From positions 124,001 to 188,000 of the forward strand of contig JBFMGG010000007.1 of the NCBI GenBank assembly GCA_040752835.1: a DNA stretch of 64,000 nucleotides, given 5' to 3'. Position 1 is the stretch's first letter. Every line of letters begins with the position of its first letter. The stretch comes from Campylobacterota bacterium (GTDB taxonomy: Bacteria > Campylobacterota > Campylobacteria > Campylobacterales > Sulfurimonadaceae). Of the stretch, positions 57,485 to 64,000 are shown one piece after another. The notes below the pieces were generated by a model. The model worked only from the letters and a program-made list of their open reading frames with translations. It was not told where the DNA came from and did not search any database. Position numbers and translations under genes: made by a program.

Positions 57485-58576
57485 GTGAACGAACCATTGC
57501 CGGCCGAAGAAACCCAAGTTGCGAACGAACCCTCCGCGTCAACCGCGGAAGAGCCGTTTTACAAAAAATACAAAATCCATCTTTCGGTAGCCGCCGCGAT
57601 CCTCGTCGCCGCAGTCGGGGTATTGTCCCATTACAAAAACGAACGGGTCAAAGCCGAACTCGAAAAAGCGATCGGCGAATACCAGCAGAACCTTTTGCTC
57701 GTCGGCGGCGAGATGCGGTACGGCTCGCTCGAATGCAGCGGGGTGATCTGGACCGATTGCGAAATCGAAGAGATCCGTCTCTCGATGTTGGGGCAGGAAC
57801 AGCTCTCGATCAAGAAACTCCGTATCGGGGACGTTGAAGAGTTCGAAGCGCTGAAATCGTTTTCCGAGGGAGGAAACGTCGATGCCTCGGTCGATATTGA
57901 AATCGAAGAGATCGCTCTGCCCAAACCGATACTGGCGCAGATGGTGGCCGAAAACGTCAGCAACGCTTTTCAGCAAAGCACCCTTGAGAAACTCAGCACG
58001 ATGAACATCTCCATCGAAGGGGAAATCGAAGGGAATTCCGCACTGATCAAAGAGATCGAAATCGAACGTTTCGCGATCGACAACGCGATCATGCCGATCG
58101 AATTTTCGATGGAAGCACGCGACGTCGTCTCGGGTAAACCCGACTCGATGATCCTGGAAAATTTTTCACTGAGCGTCGAAAACCGTGCGGTATCGGACGT
58201 CACCTACGAATCGGTCAAAAGTTTCATGACTCTTCTCAGCCCTGCCGAACAGGCGGCGTTTCTCAAAGAGTTCGGTCTCAAAGCGTCCGATATGGGGGAC
58301 AAAGCCAAAGCCTCCGAAGCGATCAACCGTACCATCGCCAAACGGTTCGAAGCCGATCTGGCCGTTGCTTCGGGAATGGTCGAAAAAGAGCTGATCCGGG
58401 CGATGGTCGCGATGCTCCGGGGCGAAGCCGACGAGATCGTTCTGCGGGGTGAAAACAAAAACGGCCATACCATGGGACAGGTTCAAAATTTTCTGCTGCA
58501 GTCGGCGACGATGGGCGAAAAAGAGGCCAAAGCGTTCATGGAGGACAAATTCGTCATCGACGTCGAAGCAGATTAA
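57485..58576 (+). CDS. Membrane-anchored hypothetical protein with long periplasmic-type domain
   Basis: 363 residues from a GTG with CAAGGA upstream. A polar N-terminus is followed by a single transmembrane helix (about 33-49) and a large soluble domain of mixed beta strands and acidic helices, with one Cys pair near 80-90 ('SLECSGVIWTDCEIE'). It shows no signal peptidase site. It could be an AsmA- or DUF945-like periplasmic protein, but no clear match is seen. Confidence 0.75.
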   Translation: MNEPLPAEETQVANEPSASTAEEPFYKKYKIHLSVAAAILVAAVGVLSHYKNERVKAELEKAIGEYQQNLLLVGGEMRYGSLECSGVIWTDCEIEEIRLSMLGQEQLSIKKLRIGDVEEFEALKSFSEGGNVDASVDIEIEEIALPKPILAQMVAENVSNAFQQSTLEKLSTMNISIEGEIEGNSALIKEIEIERFAIDNAIMPIEFSMEARDVVSGKPDSMILENFSLSVENRAVSDVTYESVKSFMTLLSPAEQAAFLKEFGLKASDMGDKAKASEAINRTIAKRFEADLAVASGMVEKELIRAMVAMLRGEADEIVLRGENKNGHTMGQVQNFLLQSATMGEKEAKAFMEDKFVIDVEAD

Positions 58577-58641
58577 TTTTCTTAACAATAATTTAACAAA
58601 ACTCTATTACAATGGGACGATATACCCAAAAGGAGTTTTCC

Positions 58642-59067
58642 ATGAAAACATTGGCATCGATCGTCACGGCGTCTCTTTTGTTGTGCAGCACAGGATGGGC
58701 CGAAACGCCCGTGCAGGCACAGGTTCAGAATGAAAACCAGAGCCGTTTCAAAAACATGAGTACCGACGAACTGCTCGGACAACGTGGGCACCTGCATAAC
58801 CAGCAAGAACGCGAACAGCTCCATAACGAACTTATGAACCGTCAGCAGAGCATGACCGCCGAACAGAAAGAAAAATTCGGAAACGCTCCGGGGAAAACCT
58901 CCCAGCAGATGGGTAGCCAGGGCAAAGGAATGGGATACGGCCAGGGGCAGGGAATGATGCAGGGGCAAGGCCAGGGGGCTCAGGGAATGCAAAAAGGCAA
59001 AGGGATGATGCAAGGCTCCGGCGGAGGCATGGGAGGCGGCATGATGAAAGGAAAAGGGGGGCGTTGA
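58642..59067 (+). CDS. Secreted Met/Gln/Gly-rich protein
   Basis: 141 residues from the ATG at 58642 after AAGGAG. A signal peptide ends near WAETP. The middle (about 30-85) is a helical segment ('STDELLGQRGHLHNQQEREQ') of DUF1104-like type; the C-terminal ~60 residues are low complexity, repeating Gly, Gln and Met with Lys, e.g. 'GMMQGQGQGAQGMQKGKGMM'. The Met density suggests Cu(I) binding or methionine-based oxidant scavenging in the periplasm; this is inference. Confidence 0.75.
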   Translation: MKTLASIVTASLLLCSTGWAETPVQAQVQNENQSRFKNMSTDELLGQRGHLHNQQEREQLHNELMNRQQSMTAEQKEKFGNAPGKTSQQMGSQGKGMGYGQGQGMMQGQGQGAQGMQKGKGMMQGSGGGMGGGMMKGKGGR

Positions 59068-59090
59068 CCCCTTTTTGAACCGTCGAAGCG

Positions 59091-61049
59091 CTAGAGGCTT
59101 TTGAGCGCTTCGATCTCCTCGATTTTTTCTTCGATACTCAGCAGCTCATCCACTTTCGTTTCGTATTCGGCTTTGACTTTTTCAAGCTCCGCGGCCAGTA
59201 CCGTGATCCCGATTTTTTCGTACTGTTTCGGATCGGCCAGTGCGGCACCCAGCTCGTCAATTTTCGCCTCCAGCGCCTCGATCAGGGCGGGGAGCCGTTC
59301 GAGCGCTTTTTGTTCGTTGTAGCTGAGTTTGAGAACTTTGGGCTTTTCGGCGGCGGCTTTGGCCGGTGTCGTCTCGGGCTTGGAAAATTCCGCCTCCATC
59401 GCGTCGATTTCCCGAAGTTCTTTTTCGTCTTCGAGGTATTCGCTGTAGGGCTTGTAACTCTCCTCGACGGTGCCGTCTCCTTTGAAGATAAAGAGTTTCT
59501 TGGCGATTTTGTCGACAAAATAGCGGTCGTGGCTGACGAGGATGACCGCTCCGGGGAAGTTTTGGAGCTTCTCCTCGAGGATGTTGATCGTCGGGATATC
59601 AAGATCGTTGGTCGGTTCATCAAGGATGAGGCAGTCCACTTTTTTCGTAAAGAGCAGAGCGAGCGCGACGCGGTTTTTCTCTCCGCCGCTGAGAACCCCG
59701 ATTTTTTTGTCGAGAAATTCGCGGGGGAAGAGGAAGTTTTTCAGGTAGCCGTAAACGTGAAAATCCTGTCCCTGCGCCTGTACCCGGTCTCCCCCGTTGG
59801 GGCAAAATGTTTCGATCAGGTTTTTGGAGTCGTCGAGCATCTCGCGGTGCTGGTCGAAATAGCCGATCGAAAACTCCCCTTGCTTGATGACTCCGGAGGT
59901 GGGTTTAAGTCTTCCTAGCAACGCTTTGAGCAGCGTCGATTTGCCGCTGCCGTTCGGACCGACGACGGCAATGACGTCTTGCCGCAGAATCCGGGCCGAG
60001 AAATCGCGGATCAGCGTTTTTTCGCCCAGTTTCAATCCCAGATGTTCGATCTCGAAGAGCATTTTTTGCCGGTTGATCCCCTCATCGCGGTTGAAGTGTT
60101 TGGCTTCACGCTCGAGTTCGAGTTTCATTTTGCGGATTTTGGAAGGATTATGCTTGGCCTGCTCGCGCAGCTCCAGTACCCGTTGTTTACGCCCTTCGTT
60201 TCGTTTGAGGCGCGCCTTGACCCCGCGGCGGAGCCATTCATTTTCGGCTTTGAGGAGTTTGAGGAGGTTTTCGTGCTGCTGTGCCATGGTGCGCAGCAGT
60301 TCTTGTTTCTGCTCCAGGTAGTTGCTGTAGCCGCCGTTGAATTCCCGCAGGACACACTCTTCGACTTCGATCGTTTTGGTCGCGACCTGATCGATGAAAT
60401 AACGGTCGTGGGAGATGAAGAGGAGGGTAAAACGCTCTTTGAGGATCAGCTCTTCGAGAAACTCGACCATATAGACGTCGAGGTGGTTGGTGGGTTCGTC
60501 GAGGAGGAGGATGTCGGGTTTTTGGAGCAGTAGCGAAGCCAGCGCGACACGCCGCTGTTCCCCCCCGCTGAGGAGGTTGACTCTTTTGGTTTCGTACTCT
60601 TTGAGCATGAAGTGCTGCATTACCCTCTCGATCTTGTCGTCGAGATTCCATGCATTGTGGTGGTCGAGGAAATTGGTCAGGCGCGACTGCTCTTCGAGCA
60701 ATCCGGCATCGTCGAAGCGTTCGGCCAGCACGACGGAGATTTCGTCGAAACGGATTTTGGCCGTTCTGAGCTCTCCCAGCCCCGCTTCGATCGCTTCGCG
60801 TACCGTATGGTCCGGATCGAAAACCGGGATCTGCGAGAGCATCTTGATATCGATCCCCTGACGCGTGATCCGCTCTCCCTCATCGGCATCGAGGACGCCC
60901 GCGACGATTTTCATCAGGGTTGATTTCCCGCTGCCGTTTTTGCCGACGATGACGATGCGCTCCCCTTCGTCGATGTGGAAGTGGACGTTCTCTAAGATTT
61001 TCTGGGCCTCATAGTGTTTCGAGACACCGAGTAGATCGACTAATGCCAT
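59091..61049 (-). CDS. ABC-F family ATPase (Uup-like)
   Basis: 652 residues. Two ATP cassettes, each with a P-loop (IVGKNGSGKSTLMKI, VVGPNGSGKSTLLKA) and signature (LSGGEQRRVALASLL, LSGGEKNRVALALLF), joined by a charged linker (about 240-310), and a C-terminal coiled coil (about 560-650). No membrane domain. ABC-F proteins act on the ribosome E site or, in Uup, on stalled ribosomes and precise transposon excision. It follows the small membrane-protein gene by 5 nt. Confidence 0.93.
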   Translation of the reverse strand: MALVDLLGVSKHYEAQKILENVHFHIDEGERIVIVGKNGSGKSTLMKIVAGVLDADEGERITRQGIDIKMLSQIPVFDPDHTVREAIEAGLGELRTAKIRFDEISVVLAERFDDAGLLEEQSRLTNFLDHHNAWNLDDKIERVMQHFMLKEYETKRVNLLSGGEQRRVALASLLLQKPDILLLDEPTNHLDVYMVEFLEELILKERFTLLFISHDRYFIDQVATKTIEVEECVLREFNGGYSNYLEQKQELLRTMAQQHENLLKLLKAENEWLRRGVKARLKRNEGRKQRVLELREQAKHNPSKIRKMKLELEREAKHFNRDEGINRQKMLFEIEHLGLKLGEKTLIRDFSARILRQDVIAVVGPNGSGKSTLLKALLGRLKPTSGVIKQGEFSIGYFDQHREMLDDSKNLIETFCPNGGDRVQAQGQDFHVYGYLKNFLFPREFLDKKIGVLSGGEKNRVALALLFTKKVDCLILDEPTNDLDIPTINILEEKLQNFPGAVILVSHDRYFVDKIAKKLFIFKGDGTVEESYKPYSEYLEDEKELREIDAMEAEFSKPETTPAKAAAEKPKVLKLSYNEQKALERLPALIEALEAKIDELGAALADPKQYEKIGITVLAAELEKVKAEYETKVDELLSIEEKIEEIEALKSL

Positions 61050-61054
61050 GGAGA

Positions 61055-61372
61055 CTATTCCTTCGGAAGACTAAAACAGGTACGGCGCGAGAGATACCAC
61101 GACGCGATCGCGTAGTCGCTGTACGACATCTCCCGCTGTGCCGGGGGGATCGAATCGGCGCGCAGCTTGCTCCGGACGATCCCGAAAACGATGAACCCCA
61201 GCAGAAGCGATCCCGCGGCGATGAAAGCGTCGCTTTGCACCCAGACCGCCGCGGCGACAAGATAGTTGCCGTAACTGAGCGCGTATCCCATCACACGGGC
61301 CAGAAGGCGGCACCGACGGGTCGGAAGGGTGGGGGTGGGATCGATCGTGAAAAGGGGGTGCTCGCTGTTCAT
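61055..61372 (-). CDS. Small membrane protein upstream of the ABC-F gene
   Basis: 105 residues with two central hydrophobic helices (about 35-49 and 52-66: 'AAGSLLLGFIVFGIVR'). The tail contains 'YSDYAIASWYLSRRTCFSLPKE'. Its start lies 7 nt after a TATAAT box with no Shine-Dalgarno (leaderless candidate). Function unknown. Confidence 0.68.
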   Translation of the reverse strand: MNSEHPLFTIDPTPTLPTRRCRLLARVMGYALSYGNYLVAAAVWVQSDAFIAAGSLLLGFIVFGIVRSKLRADSIPPAQREMSYSDYAIASWYLSRRTCFSLPKE

Positions 61373-61379
61373 GGGGCGA

Positions 61380-61385
61380 ATTATA
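61380..61385 (-). promoter_or_regulatory. -10 box of the small membrane protein/ABC-F operon (leaderless)
   Basis: TATAAT on the minus strand in a GCTATAAT context, then TTCGCCCC-like spacing of 7 nt to the ATG at 61372. Predicted +1 is the base before the start codon. Confidence 0.5.
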
Positions 61386-61459
61386 GCTTAACCTCTCTTG
61401 TAGGGGTTTAAGGGAGAACCATATATACTGTCCGGAAATTATCGTGATAAGGATGGATA

Positions 61460-61891
61460 ATGAAACGTATGGTTTCGGCCTTGGTGCTCTTTACGCTTTC
61501 CCTTGAGGCGGATCAAACGACGAAAGCGGTGTTTGACTGCGCCAACAAAGATATGAAATACATTGCCTCACGAATGTTTTTGATTGAAGAGAGTGCAAAA
61601 GAACTCCGGGCGGCACACCGTCCTTATGAGTTCGTCCTGACCGTCCATTCGGGATGTACACCCGTTATTACCGAGGATGTGGGGGATGACGAGGTAAAAA
61701 AAGGGATTTCCGAACGTCTCAAAAAACTCAGTCGGCAGTATAATGTCAAAATCGAAGCTTGTGAAATCGCAATGGAGCGGTTTGGCATCGAAAAAAGTGA
61801 TTTGCCTGAACATATCGGCACCGTGCGCAACTCCATAACCCGTGTTATCCAACTTCAAAACAATGGATACGCATTTATTCCCTACCATTAA
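61460..61891 (+). CDS. DsrE-like secreted protein
   Basis: 143 residues with a hydrophobic N-terminus (VSALVLFTLSL) that could be a signal peptide. 'VFDCANKDMKYIASRMFLIEE', 'FVLTVHSGCTPVITED' and 'VKIEACEIAMERFGI' match the DsrE/DsrF-like fold of sulfur-handling proteins; Cys in the HSGC loop is the likely active residue. In sulfur oxidisers such proteins carry sulfane sulfur; here the role is inferred from the fold. TATACT at 61424 and AAGGA precede the start. Confidence 0.8.
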   Translation: MKRMVSALVLFTLSLEADQTTKAVFDCANKDMKYIASRMFLIEESAKELRAAHRPYEFVLTVHSGCTPVITEDVGDDEVKKGISERLKKLSRQYNVKIEACEIAMERFGIEKSDLPEHIGTVRNSITRVIQLQNNGYAFIPYH

Positions 61892-61908
61892 AAAAAAAGG
61901 ATGAAACC

Positions 61909-62214
61909 ATGAACGTATTATTGCAGATCGATTTTCCCTATTCGGGGCCATACGGCGAAGAGATGGCTCAGGCATTTGCGGGGCTGGCCGAATCGATTGC
62001 TCAGGAAAAAGGGCTGATCTGGAAGATGTGGACCGAAAACCGCGAGACCGGCGAAGCGGGGGGAATTTACCTGTTTGAAGATGCCTCTTCCGCGACGGCG
62101 TATCTTGCGATGCACACCGCGCGTCTGGAAAGCTTCGGGGTTCAGGGGATCCGCTCGAAGCTGTTCAACGTGAACGTCCCGCTCTCCCGCATTACCAAAG
62201 CCCCTTTGAGCTAA
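61909..62214 (+). CDS. YdhR-family putative mono-oxygenase
   Basis: 101 residues, ferredoxin-like (Dabb-type) fold: 'VLLQIDFPYSGPYGEEMAQAF', 'GLIWKMWTENRETGEAGGIYLF' and 'SRITKAPLS' are the YdhR motif. Members are small dimeric proteins annotated as mono-oxygenases without proven activity. It follows the DsrE-like gene by 17 nt and overlaps the convergent EAL gene by 4 bp. Confidence 0.88.
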   Translation: MNVLLQIDFPYSGPYGEEMAQAFAGLAESIAQEKGLIWKMWTENRETGEAGGIYLFEDASSATAYLAMHTARLESFGVQGIRSKLFNVNVPLSRITKAPLS

Positions 62215-63914
62215 CCCTCCATGGATGGGGCGGGCTCTGCGAAATAATACCCCTGCATCGCATCGATGGGCAGCGTCTGAAGGTAGCGGCAGATCGGTTC
62301 GGAACTGACGAATTCGGCCACGGTTTCGACGCCGAGTTTGGACGCGAAATCGAGGATGGTATCGAGGATGATCTTCGAGGTACGGTTTGTATCCACGTCG
62401 CGGATGATCGAACCGTCGATTTTGACGTAGTCGATGTCGAGCCGGCTGATGTAGGCAAAATTCGAATACCCCGCTCCGAAATCGTCAAGGGCGATTTTGA
62501 CCCCGTATTTTTTGACTTCGGTGATAAAGGCGTTCACAACGTCGTAGTTTTCGATCCCCTCGGATTCGAGAATTTCGAAAATCAGCTGCGGAGCATTGGT
62601 ACAGTTACGCACTTTGTCGATGATGTAGGAATACATTGACGGGTTGTGGATGTCTTCGATGGAGAGGTTGATCGAACAGATTTTTCCCGGATTTTGCCGG
62701 AGCGCTTCGAATACCTTGTCGATCATGATCCGTGTGACGTGGTAATAAAGTTTGACTTTTTTCGAAATGTCCAGAAAATGATACGGCGTGACGACCGAGC
62801 CGTCTTCCTCCACGATCCGTACCAGTGCTTCGTATTTTTCGATTTCGAGCGTTCGGGCGTTGACGATGGGTTGATAGTAGGGGACGATACGGTCTTCTTC
62901 GATCGCTTCGCGCAGCCGTTTGATCCAGCGGATATTTTTTTCGTAATCTTTTTTGATGTGCAAGGACGGGTCGTAGACGATGTAATTGCGTCGTCTTTTT
63001 TTGGCCAGCTTGAGCGCCATCCCCGCACGCAGCAGTACGCTTTGGCGCGTGTCGGTCAAATCGTTCGAACACGCTATCCCCACCGTTGCGTTGAGATTCA
63101 TGCCGTGATCTTGGATGTGAAAGTTGCTTTGGGCAATCTGCTCGACCACATAACCGGCGAACGCTTCGATCTCTTCGCGTGAGGGAGGGGCCGTGATAAG
63201 GAGCGCGTATTCGTCCACGGGGAGTTTGTAAAGGACGCTGCCGTTCATCTGCTTGGAGAGCTCGCCGAGCAGTTCGGCTACGCTTTCGAGGAGTTCGTCA
63301 CCGATCTCGTGGCCGTAGAAACTGTTGATTTCACCGAAACGGTCGATGTTCAAAACGACGATCGCGTAGGGTTGTTCGAGATTTTCGGTGTCGTGTATCA
63401 GTTTGGTTCGATTGGGGAGACGGGTGAGGGAGTCGTAAAAAAGACGGTAGGTGAGTTCGCGGGTCCGATTTTCCACGATCCCTTTCAAATCTTCGGTGTA
63501 CCGCTGCAATTCGGCTTTTGAATCGGAAAGTTCTTTGTTGAGTTCATGCAGATGCGTCAGGTCCCGGATGCTGACCACGATGGTGCGGATTGTTCCGTGA
63601 TCGTCGTACAAAGCCTGGACGTTTTTCGAAATATGGACGGTAGAGCCGTCTTTGCGTTTAAAGATCGTTTCCTGATCGCTGCAATGCCCGTGTGCGTTGA
63701 TACTGTCAATGCAGCTGCTGAGGATGTCGAGATTTTCCAGATGTTCCGTGACGGATGAACCGACCAGTTCTTCGGCCTCGAATCCGAGCAGTTTGCAAAA
63801 TGCGGGATTGGCATACCGGATGATGAGGTTGGTATCGAGCGTAAACATCCCATCGGGCATGTGCTTGAGTATGTCGTGAACGTGAACCCGATCGGCAGGA
63901 AAAGGGTTTTGCAT
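62211..63914 (-). CDS. PAS-GGDEF-EAL cyclic-di-GMP protein, probably phosphodiesterase
   Basis: 567 residues. A PAS domain (about 12-125), a coiled-coil linker, a degenerate GGDEF domain (motif LPVDEY in place of GGDEF, about 160-315) and a complete EAL domain (about 325-565). EAL residues are visible: YEALVRI, 'CSINLSIED', 'FEILES', 'ALDDFGAGYSNF', 'DYVKIDGS', 'TVAEF', 'MQGYYFAEP'. It should hydrolyse c-di-GMP with PAS sensing, and the GGDEF-like domain may bind GTP as a regulatory site. No transmembrane segment. Confidence 0.92.
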   Translation of the reverse strand: MQNPFPADRVHVHDILKHMPDGMFTLDTNLIIRYANPAFCKLLGFEAEELVGSSVTEHLENLDILSSCIDSINAHGHCSDQETIFKRKDGSTVHISKNVQALYDDHGTIRTIVVSIRDLTHLHELNKELSDSKAELQRYTEDLKGIVENRTRELTYRLFYDSLTRLPNRTKLIHDTENLEQPYAIVVLNIDRFGEINSFYGHEIGDELLESVAELLGELSKQMNGSVLYKLPVDEYALLITAPPSREEIEAFAGYVVEQIAQSNFHIQDHGMNLNATVGIACSNDLTDTRQSVLLRAGMALKLAKKRRRNYIVYDPSLHIKKDYEKNIRWIKRLREAIEEDRIVPYYQPIVNARTLEIEKYEALVRIVEEDGSVVTPYHFLDISKKVKLYYHVTRIMIDKVFEALRQNPGKICSINLSIEDIHNPSMYSYIIDKVRNCTNAPQLIFEILESEGIENYDVVNAFITEVKKYGVKIALDDFGAGYSNFAYISRLDIDYVKIDGSIIRDVDTNRTSKIILDTILDFASKLGVETVAEFVSSEPICRYLQTLPIDAMQGYYFAEPAPSMEG

Positions 63915-63943
63915 TAATTATCCTTATGGATTGCTAAGCGGTC

Positions 63944-63949
63944 ATTATA
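63944..63949 (-). promoter_or_regulatory. -10 box of the PAS-GGDEF-EAL gene
   Basis: TATAAT on the minus strand in an AATTATAAT context, 29 nt before the ATG at 63914, with AAGGA between. No clear -35. The last ~50 bp of the window contain no gene signal. Confidence 0.5.
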
Positions 63950-64000
63950 ATTCAGTGTTGCTTGAAAGTTTCATTAAGCAAACGGTTTGAATGTTGTTTT

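Overview
The window is a dense chromosomal segment from a member of the Campylobacterota (former Epsilonproteobacteria), most likely a Sulfuricurvum/Sulfurimonas-type organism. The placement rests on the gene order tonB-like/tolB/pal/cpoB/slyD/fabD/mtnN/ttcA-like, which as I remember it parallels the Campylobacter jejuni tol-pal region, on a stand-alone atpB, and on Campylobacterota-style MurC, DapC, IleS and GatA/GatB proteins. GC is high for the phylum (visibly above 50%), so the genus is uncertain. No rRNA, CRISPR array, prophage or transposase gene is present.

Layout. 1-7.6 kb: Tol-Pal envelope operon running into SlyD, a small Fis-type ATPase-like protein, FabD, a nitrilase-family amidohydrolase, MtnN and a TtcA-like tRNA thiolase. 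7.6-13.5 kb: MutY (minus), an FNR-family regulator with hcp, and small housekeeping genes (YigZ, LemA, DUF3137). 13.6-18.4 kb: a copper-handling cluster (CusF-like protein, TolC-like lipoprotein, multicopper oxidase, SO_0444-type permease). 19.0-19.6 kb: six tRNA genes (Lys, Glu, Val, Asp, Val, Asp) behind a perfect sigma-70 consensus promoter. 19.7-31.7 kb: cinA, ileS, gatA, guaB, metY, metX, xseB, a nitrilase-like pseudoenzyme, an E1-like protein and two lipoproteins packed with bacterial N-glycosylation sequons. 32-38 kb: an RND multidrug pump with a MarR repressor and its operator. 38-44.6 kb: a deacetylase, dapC, murC and mutS2. 44.6-46 kb: an island-like patch holding an AT-rich gene, several hairpin repeats and a HigBA toxin-antitoxin module directly upstream of ligA. 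46-64 kb: ligA, an NDH-2-like oxidoreductase, tlyA, ribF, atpB, thiE-like, gatB, a voltage-gated-type K+ channel with a separate RCK protein, gpsA, an ABC-F protein, a DsrE-like protein and a PAS-GGDEF-EAL protein.

The most interesting signals are: (i) nine E-X-N-X-S/T sequons concentrated in two neighbouring lipoproteins; (ii) two FNR-type boxes of the same asymmetric form in opposite orientation, each placed near -41.5 of a predicted promoter, for the FNR-like regulator and for hcp; (iii) five genes whose ATG lies 6-7 nt after a -10 hexamer with no Shine-Dalgarno, suggesting leaderless mRNAs, including the HigB toxin; (iv) a nitrilase homologue lacking the catalytic Cys and probably the Lys; (v) a copper cluster with TolC and CusF components but no RND pump; (vi) a K+ channel operon in which a second RCK subunit is encoded separately. 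I ran no searches; family names come from reading the proteins and promoters from reading the DNA.
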